Of a stretch of DNA of 64,000 nt, positions 10,171 through 19,879 are shown piece by piece. A program made the translations under genes and the position numbers. Below the pieces are notes generated by a model. The model was not told where the DNA came from. It made no database searches and saw only the letters and a program-made list of their open reading frames with translations. Origin of the DNA: Silene latifolia (taxonomy: Eukaryota; Streptophyta; Magnoliopsida; Caryophyllales; Caryophyllaceae); assembly GCF_048544455.1 (NCBI RefSeq), contig NC_133536.1, positions 28,150,152 to 28,214,151 of the forward strand. The letters are read 5' to 3'. Each line of letters begins with the position of its first letter. Positions within the stretch are counted from its first letter, which is position 1.

Positions 10171-10293
10171 TGTTAATAAGATTGTTTAGGTTAAACGTGT
10201 GTCTTGCCTTTCATTAATCAATCATAGAGTATTTATACATTATGAGACGGGACAAAGCCCATAAGAATTACGAGACCTAAGCCGGCCCTAATA
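10171..10293 (-). repeat. 5' LTR of Ale-1
   Basis: 123 bp, identical to the left LTR by eye. A primer site follows immediately on the minus strand, and TATAT target sequence follows on the plus strand at 10294-10298. Confidence 0.9.
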
Positions 10294-10298
10294 TATAT

Positions 10299-10664
10299 AT
10301 ATTTTGCAAGTAGAGGTTATTGAAATAGATGGATCCTTTGTCCAACAGCAAGGGGACATGGGTGATTTTCTGCTATAAAGGGATTTAAAAAAAAAATGTG
10401 ATAAGGAGAGGTAAAATTAGAAGAATTTTTGTTTGTTAAGACTTCTTGTAATGCTCCCTCCTTTGTAATTAATTACAAGTAAATTTAAGGCAGGCTGAGA
10501 AGGAGGTAATGTTTCAGCATACGATTCCCTAAAGAAATAGCCATAGGACTTACACATCTTTTTATGAACTAAACCATATAAACTATCCTGTTGAATCAAT
10601 TTTGTTTTTGTCTTAAAAATGAGTTTCAAGTTTGGTGGGTTTTGCTCGTAATTTTTCCTTGCAG
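10299..10664. other. Cyclin H intron between Ale-1 and exon D
   Basis: AT-rich intron sequence ending in a pyrimidine-rich acceptor (cttgcag at 10658-10664). No other feature is recognised. Confidence 0.6.
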
Positions 10665-10723
10665 TTGGCACTGGCCGCGCTTCGTAGAGCAAATAATGAG
10701 CTCAGAGTTCTTGATTTTGAAAG
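10665..10723 (+). pseudogene. CYCH: Cyclin H exon D, flanked by two copia elements
   Basis: A 59-bp open exon reading LALAALRRANNELRVLDFE, matching the LALASLRIANGVLGVIDFD block of the second cyclin fold. It starts after ttgcag and ends GAAAG before gtgctt. Ale-1 ends 367 bp upstream and Ale-2 begins 121 bp downstream, in opposite orientations. Confidence 0.8.
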
Positions 10724-10843
10724 GTGCTTCACTTTTATTGTCATTGCAATTTTTTGCTTCACATTGTGAGAACTGAACCAAGCCCTTGATGCTTTTGATT
10801 ATTTGGTACGAATAAATAAGTAGTAATCTTTTGATAATGTTAT

Positions 10844-11048
10844 TATTAGGCAAGAATATTGGGTGATTAGTTATACACAATATTATTGCCTTTATTTTAG
10901 CAATTAGCTCCTTGATTCTAGTCGGAAATTATGGTAACACCTTACTGTTACCCTATCTTTTGTATTATAAATACTCTTTGCATAATGAATAACAAATCAT
11001 ACGTTGCTTCTCTTATTCCTTTCTCGTCTCTGCCTCACGCTTCTAACA
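10844..11048 (+). repeat. 5' LTR of Ale-2
   Basis: 205 bp. A TATA box (TATAAATA) lies at 10966-10973. A short inverted repeat, GGTAACA/TGTTACC, lies just upstream of it. The sequence begins TATTAG and ends CTAACA. Confidence 0.92.
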
Positions 11049-11111
11049 TGGTATCGAGCAAGGTTTAAACCCTAAAAACTACAAAAAATTTCCATTTTTT
11101 TCCTCCTTGTC

Positions 11112-14100
11112 ATGTCTGGCGGAGGTGTTCCTTTGACGGACAATTCCGTCTCAAAAATTGATCCTCTATCCCCTTTCTATCTCGGTTCGGGTGACTTACC
11201 CAGCCTAAAACTATCTACCATTCTTTTGAATCATCAAAACTATGATAATTGGAGTCGGTCGATGCGTATGTCGTTAAAATCCCGACGAAAATTTGGGTTC
11301 TGTGAAGGCTCGATTAAGAAGCCAACTGACGAGTCCTTATTAGGGCAGTGGGAGGTTGTCCATTGCACGATCGTTTCGTGGCTACGGGCGACAATCGATC
11401 CTTCTGTTCTCGAAAGCGTACCCTATGTGGAAGATGCTGCGGCTATGTGGAGCGACTTGGAGGAACGATTTGCTGTTGTTGACGGTACGTCCGTTCATTC
11501 CTTGAAAACCGAACTCGGTGAATGTCGACAAACAAAAGGTATGTTTGTTACCCAATACAATGGCAAATTGAAGTCGTTGTGGGATGCGCTCTCTATACAT
11601 GAACCTCCTTTTGCCTGTGAATGCGGTAAATGCACTTGCGATATTGCTGGCAAAGCTATTAAGCGACTCGATAATGAACGATTACATCAATTTTTTATGG
11701 GACTAGACCGTAGTTTATATGGTGCCCTTCGTAATCAACAATTTCAACTCGACCCGCTCCCTACCCTTAATCGTGGCTATCACTCGGCCCTTCAAACCGA
11801 ACGCCTATTACAGGCTGACACCCCTGCCGACACCTCTGATGTCATGGCGTATGCGGTTCCTTCCGCTACTCGGACACCTGATGAATGGAAGGCCATTCGC
11901 GAAAAAGAAAAACCTGAGCGTCGTAAATTATTTTGTTCCCACTGTGATATACATGGTCATGATCTTAGCTCCTGTTTTATTAAAAGTGGTAAATTTCCGG
12001 ATTGGTGGGGGAGTCGGCCCCGTACTTTGGCCGAATTACGCCGCAGCAGGAAGGGTTCGAGTACCGGTTCTAGTGGCGGTTTGGGTTCTGGTTCGAGTAA
12101 GGGAGCGGGTTCTGGTATAGGCTCGAGTTCTGAAGGCACGGTTCATGCTAATGCTCTTCACGCTATTCCTTCGGATCGGTTATCTGGTACGTGCGTTTCT
12201 TGGATTATAGATACCGGTGCCTCTAATCATGTCACAGGTGATCTCTCCTTATTTACAGATAATTTCGTTATCCCACCTCGTGCCGTGGGATTGCCTAACG
12301 GGAAGCGGATAATGGCCTCTCAAATGGGCACTGTGCGAATTTCCAATGATATAGTATTGCGGCGGGTCTTATTTGTTCCTCATTTGACCTGTCACTTAAT
12401 TTCCGTTTCTCAATTAATAACTGATTATGATTACATTGTGCAATTTACAAAAAATAATTGTCTTATTCAGGACCGTTCCTCGAGGAAGATGATTGGAGTT
12501 TGTGAGCTTCGGGATGGACTGTTTCTCTTATCTTCAAAGGACTCGGCTGCCTTGGTCCACACGGTTGACACGTCTGGTTCGTTTGAGCTCTGGCATCAAA
12601 GACTCGGCCATCCGGGTAGCAATGTGGTCAAATTTTTACCTATGGCTCATTCTTTTTCAGTTAATAAAAACTTGGTGTGTGATGTGTGCCACCGAGCAAA
12701 ACAAACCCGAGCTAGCTTTAATTTAAGCGAGAATATTGCAGACGATATTTTTAGTTTGGTTCATTGTGATCTTTGGGGGCCGTATCGTGCTCTTTCTACA
12801 TGTGGTGCTAAGTACTTTCTTACCATTGTGGATGATTGTTCCCGTTCAGTTTGGGTCTATTTACTACTAGCAAAGACCGAAGTCACTAGTGTGTTTATGC
12901 AATTTTTGTCTATGGTCCACACACAATTTTCGAAACAGGTGAAAGTGGTGCGGAGTGATAATGGGACGGAGTTCAATCACATGGCGGATTATTTCTTACA
13001 ACAGGGCATTCAGTTCCAAACTTCTTGCGTTGGCACGCCCCAACAAAATGGGCGTGTCGAACGTAAACATCGGCATATTCTGAATGTGGCTCGTGCCTTA
13101 CTTTTTCAGGGACACCTTCCGAAGAAATTTTGGGGAGAATGCGTTCTTACAGCTGCCTATCTTATTAATCGCACTCCCTCTAAACTCCTTGATCATAAAA
13201 CGCCGTATGAGGTTTTGTTTGGCTCACCTCCGTCTTATCAAAATATGAGGGTCTTCGGTTGCATTTGCTATACCCATAATCAACAATATCGGGGCGATAA
13301 ATTTGAACCCCGCAGTAAGAAGTGCATTTTTCTCGGATATCCGCACAATAAAAAGGGTTGGAAAGTCCTTGATATTGAGACCGGAACTATATTTGTATCC
13401 CGTGACGTCGTTTTTCATGAAGATACATTCCATACTTTCACTGATGTAGCTCGTCCCCTTATTTCAAACCCTCCCATTCATGATGATGAACCCATCTCTG
13501 ATGAGCAGCCGAGTGCTCCTGAAACTGCCGCCGTGGATACCCCACCTGTCACGCCGGACTCTAACACTCCCACCACTCCCGACACTCCCTTCTCCGGCCC
13601 TGTTTCTGACGAAGACACACCCACGTCTGCTGCCATGGACCCGCCTAGTCCAGTTGGTCGCGGGTTTCGTGTCAAAATTCCAAATTCGCGATTGCAAGGC
13701 TATGTTCTTACCTCCATAAACAGTCCATCTTCTCCCGACTCACCCGCATCTCCGTCATCTACCTCAGGTACACCTTATACTTTAACTAATTTTGTAAATT
13801 GCAATAAGTTTTCTCCCCGGCATAAGCATTTTCTCGATGCCATCACAATGGGGGTTGAACCCCCTTCCTTCAAAATTGCTATTCAAAATGATGGGTGGTG
13901 TCAAGCAATGAAGGATGAGATCGATGCTCTTGAATCCAATGGTACTTGGGAGCTCACTAATTTGCCTCCTAATAAGAAAGCTCTCGGGTGTCGTTGGGTT
14001 TATAAAATAAAATACAAGTCGGATGGGTCGGTTGAGCGTTTGAAGGCTCGACTCGTTGTCTTTGGCAATCATCAGGTCGAGGGCATTGATTATGGTGAGA

Positions 14101-15392
14101 CATTCGCTCCAGTTGTCAAAATGGTTACCATTCGTACATTCTTAGCTGTTGCAGCTGTAAAAAATTGGGAGTTACATCAGATGGATGTTCACAATGCCTT
14201 TTTACACGGGGATTTGGATGAGGAGGTATATATGAAATTACCACCGGGTTTTAATCGTGGACATGACGGTCAGGTTTGTCGCTTAAAAAAGTCTCTTTAT
14301 GGACTTCGTCAAGCCCCGCGTTGCTGGTTCGCCAAACTAGCTACCGCCCTTCGTGAGTATGGATTTCGAAAGTCCTACTCCGATTATTCCCTCTTTACTT
14401 ATTGCGTTGACACTACTCGTTTACATGTTCTAATTTATGTGGACGATTTAGTGATTGCGGGAAATGACTCAATGGCTATTTCTGCTTTCAAAGATTACTT
14501 GCACAGGTGCTTTAAAATGAAAGATTTAGGACCTCTCAAGTATTTTCTCGGCCTTGAGGTTGCTCGAAATTCGGATGGTATTTTTCTCAATCAACGCAAG
14601 TATGCTCTTGATATCATTACTGAGATGGGTCTCTTGGGTGCGAAACCTGCCTCTACACCTATGGACACCGATCACAAGCTTGCCGTCACCGATAGCCCTT
14701 TCTTGGACGATCCAGAACGCTATAGGCGTCTCATTGGACGGCTCGTTTACTTGGCCGTCACACGCTCCGACTTATCCTTTTCTGTTCATGTCTTGTCCCA
14801 ATTCCTCACTAAGCCTCAGACTGCTCAGATGGATGCTGCTATGCGTGTTGTGCGCTATCTTAAGGGTAGCCCTGGCCAAGGTGTTTTCCTTAAAGCTAAG
14901 AGCTCATTCGAAGTCTCTGGATGGTGCGACTCGGATTGGGGTACCTGCCCTCTGTCTCGCCGGTCAGTCACGGGCTGGTTCGTTTTTCTAGGGGATTCTC
15001 CCGTATCATGGAAGACAAAAAAACAACATACGGTCTCTTTGTCATCTGCTGAAGCCGAGTATCGCTCCATGGCAGTCATCGTGTGCGAACTCAAGTGGCT
15101 TAAAGGATTGTTATCTTGCCTTGACGTACCTATTTCCGCTCCTATGAAACTATTTTGTGATAGTCAATCTGCGATACATTTGGCTCAAAATCCGGTCTTT
15201 CATGAGCGTACCAAACATATCGAGATTGATTGCCATTTCGTTCGGGATGCTATTACTGATGGCCTTGTTCTCCCGTCTCATGTCTCTACAAATGAGCAAG
15301 TCGCGGATATTTTTACCAAGCCCTTGGGCGTTCGTCAATTTCAGTATTTACGGCGCAAACTGGGCATTCTCGACCTTCATGCTCCAGTTTGA
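11112..15392 (+). CDS. Ale-2 gag-pol polyprotein
   Basis: A single frame of 1426 codons, the usual length for an Ale-type polyprotein. Gag covers about residues 1-260. A CCHC zinc knuckle (CSHCDIHGHDLSSC) lies near 273, and the protease (WIIDTGASNHVTGD) near 364. The integrase zinc region (LWHQRLGHPG, CDVCHRAKQTR) starts near 490, with catalytic-core motifs RSDNGTEFN near 613 and GTPQQNGRVERKHRH near 640. The RT YVDDLVIAGND is near 1109. RNase H follows with SSAEAEYRSM near 1310 and CDSQSAIHLAQNP near 1348. All catalytic signatures are visible. The start ATG is 63 bp after the LTR. A serine/proline-rich linker (about 790-890) separates integrase and RT. Confidence 0.95.
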   Translation: MSGGGVPLTDNSVSKIDPLSPFYLGSGDLPSLKLSTILLNHQNYDNWSRSMRMSLKSRRKFGFCEGSIKKPTDESLLGQWEVVHCTIVSWLRATIDPSVLESVPYVEDAAAMWSDLEERFAVVDGTSVHSLKTELGECRQTKGMFVTQYNGKLKSLWDALSIHEPPFACECGKCTCDIAGKAIKRLDNERLHQFFMGLDRSLYGALRNQQFQLDPLPTLNRGYHSALQTERLLQADTPADTSDVMAYAVPSATRTPDEWKAIREKEKPERRKLFCSHCDIHGHDLSSCFIKSGKFPDWWGSRPRTLAELRRSRKGSSTGSSGGLGSGSSKGAGSGIGSSSEGTVHANALHAIPSDRLSGTCVSWIIDTGASNHVTGDLSLFTDNFVIPPRAVGLPNGKRIMASQMGTVRISNDIVLRRVLFVPHLTCHLISVSQLITDYDYIVQFTKNNCLIQDRSSRKMIGVCELRDGLFLLSSKDSAALVHTVDTSGSFELWHQRLGHPGSNVVKFLPMAHSFSVNKNLVCDVCHRAKQTRASFNLSENIADDIFSLVHCDLWGPYRALSTCGAKYFLTIVDDCSRSVWVYLLLAKTEVTSVFMQFLSMVHTQFSKQVKVVRSDNGTEFNHMADYFLQQGIQFQTSCVGTPQQNGRVERKHRHILNVARALLFQGHLPKKFWGECVLTAAYLINRTPSKLLDHKTPYEVLFGSPPSYQNMRVFGCICYTHNQQYRGDKFEPRSKKCIFLGYPHNKKGWKVLDIETGTIFVSRDVVFHEDTFHTFTDVARPLISNPPIHDDEPISDEQPSAPETAAVDTPPVTPDSNTPTTPDTPFSGPVSDEDTPTSAAMDPPSPVGRGFRVKIPNSRLQGYVLTSINSPSSPDSPASPSSTSGTPYTLTNFVNCNKFSPRHKHFLDAITMGVEPPSFKIAIQNDGWCQAMKDEIDALESNGTWELTNLPPNKKALGCRWVYKIKYKSDGSVERLKARLVVFGNHQVEGIDYGETFAPVVKMVTIRTFLAVAAVKNWELHQMDVHNAFLHGDLDEEVYMKLPPGFNRGHDGQVCRLKKSLYGLRQAPRCWFAKLATALREYGFRKSYSDYSLFTYCVDTTRLHVLIYVDDLVIAGNDSMAISAFKDYLHRCFKMKDLGPLKYFLGLEVARNSDGIFLNQRKYALDIITEMGLLGAKPASTPMDTDHKLAVTDSPFLDDPERYRRLIGRLVYLAVTRSDLSFSVHVLSQFLTKPQTAQMDAAMRVVRYLKGSPGQGVFLKAKSSFEVSGWCDSDWGTCPLSRRSVTGWFVFLGDSPVSWKTKKQHTVSLSSAEAEYRSMAVIVCELKWLKGLLSCLDVPISAPMKLFCDSQSAIHLAQNPVFHERTKHIEIDCHFVRDAITDGLVLPSHVSTNEQVADIFTKPLGVRQFQYLRRKLGILDLHAPV

Positions 15393-15398
15393 GGGGGG

Positions 15399-15603
15399 TA
15401 TTAGGCAAGAATATTGGGTGATTAGTTATACACAATATTATTGCCTTTATTTTAGCAATTAGCTCCTTGATTCTAGTCGGAAATTATGGTAACACCTTAC
15501 TGTTACCCTATCTTTTGTATTATAAATACTCTTTGCATAATGAATAACAAATCATACGTTGCTTCTCTTATTCCTTCCTCGTCTCTGCCTCACGCTTCTA
15601 ACA
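15399..15603 (+). repeat. 3' LTR of Ale-2
   Basis: 205 bp, one difference from the 5' LTR. It directly follows the polypurine tract at 15391-15398 and is followed by target repeat GTTAT. Confidence 0.92.
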
Positions 15604-15608
15604 GTTAT

Positions 15609-16081
15609 AGTCTTTCAATACTGGCATTGTCTATGGTTTGATGCTTTAAATTGAGTTGTGGTAGCTATTAACATGATGCACTGTTTTTATTGAACCCCTG
15701 GTTTGACGAGATTGCTTCTAATCCAAAGGAGCGCTCTCCTGCTTGGTTTTGTTTAAAGTGATCAGACTATATCTCAGAAGAATCAAGCCTGTCGTAGTTT
15801 GTTAAGGATGTCTTTTTAATTGAACCACGCTTTGAATTTGCCTCTTTGTATATTATAGATTTATAGTGTCTCCTTTGTTTCTTCCTATAGCCAGCCTATT
15901 TTGTATGGTTTACAATTTTTGAGCTTTCATTAATTTATTGTGTGTTTGCCTTGCTCTTGTTTGTTCAACCACCACCCTGTCAGTGAATCTAATAATGTTC
16001 ATTGACTGAAGGCCGAGGCATCCCGTGACAACTTCTCATCAAAAGAACGCTTTATGTTATGTTTTTTTGTATAAGGAAATA
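15609..16081. other. Cyclin H intron sequence after Ale-2
   Basis: AT-rich host sequence. I searched it for the missing YLE-to-NKYK exon of cyclin H and found no convincing match. Confidence 0.5.
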
Positions 16082-16090
16082 AAACTAAAT

Positions 16091-16615
16091 GGGATATTCT
16101 ACGGTGTACCCTCGAGTTTTTCGATTTTCTACCGTGTACTCCTACAATTTTGAAATTCTATGGTGTACCCCTTAACTCTACACAATAGTCTATACCATGA
16201 CCTTATTTTTAGTCTTTAATATGCAAGTTTCTTAATTGACTTATTAAATCGTTTATTTAGCATATTCCAATTACTCGATAACCTAATCATCTACTTATTA
16301 ATTCGTCGGTTACCCATTAACCCACCAAACAGTATTCAAATCTAACTAAAAATTCTTCAAATATTCATTGTCATTTCATAAATCATAACTAAGTTTCTTA
16401 ATAGTAGTTTGTGCTTATTAAAAGTCATTTGTGATACTTTTCACATAGGATGGTGATACAACATTCACGAGTTAGAATAAAGGTCAAAATACAGTTGTTT
16501 GATAGCGATAAAGTTAACGGAGAGTTAAATAAGGTCATGATAGAGAAATAAGTAAGAAATTTAGGGGTACACCGTAGAAAACTAAAAAACTCGAGGGTAC
16601 ATGGTAGAATATCCC
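16091..16615. mobile_element. MULE-type MITE with 9-bp target repeat
   Basis: A 525-bp element. Its left end, GGGATATTCTACGGTGTACC, is matched by an inverted copy at the right end, with about 50 bp of imperfect terminal inverted repeat containing CCCTCGAG. It is flanked by the perfect 9-bp direct repeat AAACTAAAT (16082-16090, 16616-16624), which is diagnostic of Mutator-like transposition. No transposase ORF is present. It lies within the cyclin H locus. Confidence 0.88.
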
Positions 16616-16879
16616 AAACTAAATTGAATAATGGATCATTGATCTCCTTTTAACGGTGGTCATCAGAAACTATTTGCTTTCAAACCATTTCAGGAGGTTT
16701 TGACATGAATATGCAAAATTAGTTATAATTGTCAGCGACTTCTTTATTTGCGTCTGGAAAAAAAGTTAAATACCACTTCCTGAAAGCTGTTTGTTTCACT
16801 TTCCTTTGTTTTAATAAAGTCCACCTGATGTTATTTCCTGGCTAATATCATGAAGATAACAACAAAAACCTGCTATGGC

Positions 16880-17645
16880 GAGGAGATGAAACGTGCTGCT
16901 AAGAAGCTGAAATGTTGTCAGGATGTTGGATCTCATGATGGGTAATTACTTGTTTCTTCTCAACCTCTTGTAGATTAGTGCCTTGTTTAGACATATTTTG
17001 CGTGATTGGTTACGCCATAGTAAATTTTGTGCAGTAAGAAGAGGGAAAAGAAATCGAAGCGCAGGTCTCATAAAACCTCCCAAGATATTCAATCAACGTC
17101 ATCTGCTGCTAACGAGTATGATTCTTTCCATCTGTGAACCTTTGTTTCTGATCTTGTCATTGAGTTGTTGGTTTCTTCGTCGCAATTTGCTATTGGGATC
17201 TCTATCCTGATGTTTGGGTCATTCGAGTGTGAATCTTAATCATAATGTTGAAATGTATGTTTTTTTCTTTTACGTATAAAGGGATCCCACAAGAGAAGTA
17301 TTTACAATTTACAAGTATAACTTCTCATAGTTAAACTAGATGACACCTGCTATGTAGAAATCTCTATGTTTTTGATTGGATGTTGCATGCTCTCTCCGTT
17401 TGGGGAAGTTGTTGATTATGACACCAACGCCTATGTGCGTGTTTGGCATTTGTTCACTCGAAGTCTACATCTCATTTTAAATCAAACACGTTTAAATTAA
17501 TAATTTTTTTGAATTCTTTTTTTTGACAAAATAGCCAAAGGCTCACGAGTGAGCAAAGAGCAGTTGCTTATAAATCATGTAATATTGTTATTGGTTTCTT
17601 GGGACACACTTGTTCTCTACTCATATCGTGTTTGTTTTCAGGTGA
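16880..17645 (+). pseudogene. CYCH: Cyclin H 3' exons F, G and H
   Basis: Exon F (about 16880-16941) reads EEMKRAAKKLKCCQDVGSHD, matching KDMKHINRKLKSCLG in the family. It ends before gtaatt. Just upstream, AAACCTGCTATGG would read KPAM but is out of phase by 2 bp, a probable frameshift. Exon G (17035-17115) encodes the basic tail KKREKKSKRRSHKTSQDIQ. Exon H starts at 17642 after ttttcag and supplies the stop (17643-17645). If 17115 were not spliced, the frame would instead end at 17137. Sequence to about 17950 is probably 3' UTR. Confidence 0.75.
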
Positions 17646-18040
17646 TATATTTTTACGGGGTTGTGTTCAAGTAAAAGAAGAGCGAGGAGTGTAACTAGCG
17701 GCTACGCAGTTATGTATCCTTACTGATTATCTTGAGCAGTATTGTTGCCTACCAGCCCCTTTCCAGTTGCCATTCTAATAGCATACTAAGCTGAAAGCTC
17801 GGGTAGCATTTGTTGCTGTTCATACAGTGGCAATTCGAGTACCTCTGGATAACGGCTCTGGCCATTTGTAACGGAAAGCAATTGGTTTCTCATTATTCCT
17901 GGTATTAATACACTGTATAATTAGAACTAAGATTTTAAGGTAATATTCAGTGATAGCATCTCTTGTAGACTTGTAGGTACGCTACAAGATAACTTACATT
18001 TTCTTCTTGTCCCATATATATATACAATATCTTATTTTCA
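17646..18040. other. Probable cyclin H 3' UTR and downstream sequence
   Basis: No open frame or repeat is recognised. The position after the stop in exon H makes 3' UTR likely. I do not see a decisive poly(A) signal. Confidence 0.4.
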
Positions 18041-18042
18041 TA

Positions 18043-18302
18043 CTTCCTCCATTTCATTCAATTCCATACGTTTGCCCTTTTGAACACTATTCACAAGTAG
18101 GGAGAATTTTCAATACAACTTCTAATATATAGTATAAAATATAGTCATGTGAGATCTTGTTTTAATTGTCTTACCGAGTACATTGTAAATAACAAATTTT
18201 TATAATTTTTACTAATATGTAACTAAAGATATGAACAAAAGAAAACGAGCATTGATATACGTGTATAAAGCAAATGTATGGAATTGAATGAAATTGAGGA
18301 AG
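18043..18302. mobile_element. Stowaway-like MITE
   Basis: A 260-bp AT-rich element with terminal inverted repeats of about 36 bp (CTTCCTCCATTTCATTCAAT and its complement) flanked by TA dinucleotides (18041-18042, 18303-18304). The CTTCCTCC ends and TA target duplication fit the Tc1/mariner Stowaway group. Confidence 0.85.
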
Positions 18303-18355
18303 TATTACTTTGTATTACTGCATCGTCTCCCGTATTATTGTCATATTTTCCTTAA

Positions 18356-18973
18356 GGGTTTTTTTGTCAAACACAACCTTTAAAAATTTTTTTTTTCCAA
18401 ACACCACCTTTAAAAAAAAAGTTTGTCAAACACAACCTTTAATAATTTATTTTTTGTCAAACACGACCTTTTGGTCGGGGGGGATTCTGTGAGATTTTTA
18501 TTAGGGTTATGATAGCTTTATTTGGTCTGAATTTTGGTATGTAGGTAGAGGGGAGTGCAAGGTAGGTCGTAGTTGTGGTGGTTGCGGTGGTTGTTGCTTG
18601 CAAGTGGTGGTTCGAGAGGAGTAAATTGACTCACGAATAAGTCATACTTTAACTTTTTTTTATTTGGATTTACCTCCACTTCGCTCCTTCATCCCTACTT
18701 TACACACCGATAGACCCCATATAAAGCCACCTATTGCCACCATATTGATAACCCCTGGAAAGCTTACACTCCCACCTTTCCAACGAGTCTAAAAACACCT
18801 CAAACCGACCACATCGACTGAAAATCACCGCATTACAAGTGATCAAACTTTGGTCAAAAGGTTGTGTTTGACAAAAAAAAAATTTATTAAAGGTTATGTT
18901 TGACAAACTTTTTTTTTAAAGGTGGTTTTTGGAAAAAAAAAAATTTTTAAAGGTTGTGTTTGACAAAAAACCC
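18356..18973. mobile_element. MULE-type foldback element with internally repeated ends
   Basis: A 618-bp element with inverted ends of roughly 120 bp. Each end is built of four imperfect units of GTCAAACACAACCTTT (one unit reads CCAAACACCACCTTT). It begins GGGTTTTTTTGTC and ends with the complement. It is flanked by the perfect 9-bp repeat TTTCCTTAA (18347-18355, 18974-18982), typical of Mutator-like elements. The centre has no transposase. Confidence 0.88.
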
Positions 18974-18982
18974 TTTCCTTAA

Positions 18983-19457
18983 CAATAAAAGTTGGGCACT
19001 ACTTTGTTTTATTTTTATATTTTTTAAATGATAGCACTTAATTTATAGTTGCAGTAAGAGAACTCTTACCACCTAAACTAACTTTTGTTCTCATGAGATG
19101 GTCTAATCTAGTAGTGACTAAATTGGTTCAATTTCTTAAGGTCTCCAATGGACGTATATAGTATACTCCATTTACATAGAATATGGGAATCCCGAAAAAT
19201 CTATACAATCAAATAAAACAGAGTAAGTACGGAGTATAAAATAAGAAATTGAGAGATATTTCGTCTTGAATTAACTGTTGTTTGGTGATAAATTCCAACG
19301 CTAATAGAGGTGGCTTAAGAAACAATAGGATAAAAAATATAATATCGTATGGAGTCATATGGTATGATATATTGTTATAAGATTGAGAAATATTTATTAT
19401 TATTATTGTGAAAATATTGTAAAATAATGATTTGAGACTTGTATAAATAGGGATGAA
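18983..19457. other. Intergenic sequence
   Basis: AT-rich, no gene seen. TATACTCC (19162) and GGAGTATA (19231) form a short inverted pair that may be a MITE scrap. Confidence 0.5.
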
Positions 19458-19870
19458 TTGATGAGAATAAGAGGCGTAACCATCAAGATCACCAGCAGCC
19501 CTATTCCTAATGACGTAACTCGAAACGTCATGACTCTTCTTCTAATCGATATCATACATTACAACATATTAATCAAGCTTCCAGCTAAGTCGCTGTTACG
19601 CATCAAGTCCGTACGCGCAAGGATTGGTACAATTTTATTAAAACTCCTCAAATTTCATTAATATACATGTTAAACACACCTCGAATCCCATTTATTCCTG
19701 TGATTATTTAGCGATTTCTCTTATTAGTGATGTGAAAGATTCGACTTTTGTTCTATACGTTTCTTGACGCTCATGATTATACAAGTGGAAAGTGCATGGA
19801 GATTGAAACATTCCAGACCTATTGTCGTATTGTCGGATCTTCCAATGAATTGATTTGCCTTAAATTTTTA
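19458..19870 (+). pseudogene. F-box protein gene fragment
   Basis: Codons read PNDVTRN, then LIKLPAKSLLRIKSV, the core of a plant F-box (usually LPVKSLLRFKSVCKSW). The next residues continue only after a frame change near 19618 (YNFIKTPQ-like, normally WYNLIKTP). Further on, KCMEIETFQTYCRIVGSSNE resembles the start of an F-box-associated domain (IVGSCNGL). The reading frame is broken at least twice and the F-box-associated domain is lost after about 19868, where a repeat begins. In the family the F-box binds SKP1 in SCF ubiquitin ligases. Confidence 0.7.
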
Positions 19871-19879
19871 GGATCCGTT

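Larger units (their letters stand above)
5693..10293 (-). mobile_element. Ale-1: Ty1/copia retrotransposon, near-whole and very young
   Basis: A 4.6-kb element with 123-bp LTRs (5693-5815 and 10171-10293) that read as identical, and a 5-bp target repeat TATAT (5688-5692, 10294-10298). The minus strand carries a tRNA-iMet-like primer site (TGGTATCAGG) just inside the right LTR and a G-rich polypurine tract before the left LTR. Parts are gag, CCHC-like region, protease, integrase, RT and RNase H. The very short LTRs and protein features suggest the Ale/Retrofit lineage. It looks whole or has about one break. Identical LTRs imply recent insertion. It sits in a cyclin H intron in antisense orientation. 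Confidence 0.9.
10844..15603 (+). mobile_element. Ale-2: Ty1/copia retrotransposon, looks whole and young
   Basis: A 4.76-kb element with 205-bp LTRs (10844-11048 and 15399-15603) that differ by one base by eye. The target repeat is GTTAT (10839-10843, 15604-15608). The primer site TGGTATCGAGC lies at 11049 (tRNA-iMet type), and the polypurine tract GAGGGGGG at 15391-15398. One uninterrupted gag-pol frame fills the interior. One difference in 205 bp implies insertion within well under a million years at usual plant LTR rates. The LTR ends are TATTAG...CTAACA, non-canonical like Ale-1. It is inserted in a cyclin H intron in the sense orientation. Confidence 0.93.
3118..17645 (+). pseudogene. 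CYCH: Cyclin H (CDK-activating kinase subunit) locus, 3' half, probably a pseudogene
   Basis: Plant cyclin H partners CDKD and MAT1 in the CDK-activating kinase of TFIIH. Exon pieces lie in order with good splice borders. 3118-3186 reads SLGFDLIVYTPYRSIERF, the second cyclin fold entry. 3341-3382 reads DFCYSTGGQMDLLK. About 5347-5385 is a weak match. 10665-10723 reads LALAALRRANNELRVLDFE. 16880-16941 reads EEMKRAAKKLKCC. 17035-17115 reads KKREKKSKRRSHKTSQ. Splicing 17115 to 17642 gives a stop at once (TGA, 17643-17645). I cannot find the usual LTDAPLLFPPGQ segment or the YLE-to-NKYK segment. The block before EEMK looks shifted by 2 bp. The 5' exons lie left of the window or are lost. I infer a degraded copy, though diverged exons could have been missed. 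Introns are swollen by an RTE LINE, two copia elements and a MITE. Confidence 0.75.

Noticed and set aside
19162-19238. TATACTCC...GGAGTATA inverted pair as a MITE
   Set aside because: Only 8 bp of inverted sequence and no clear target duplication.
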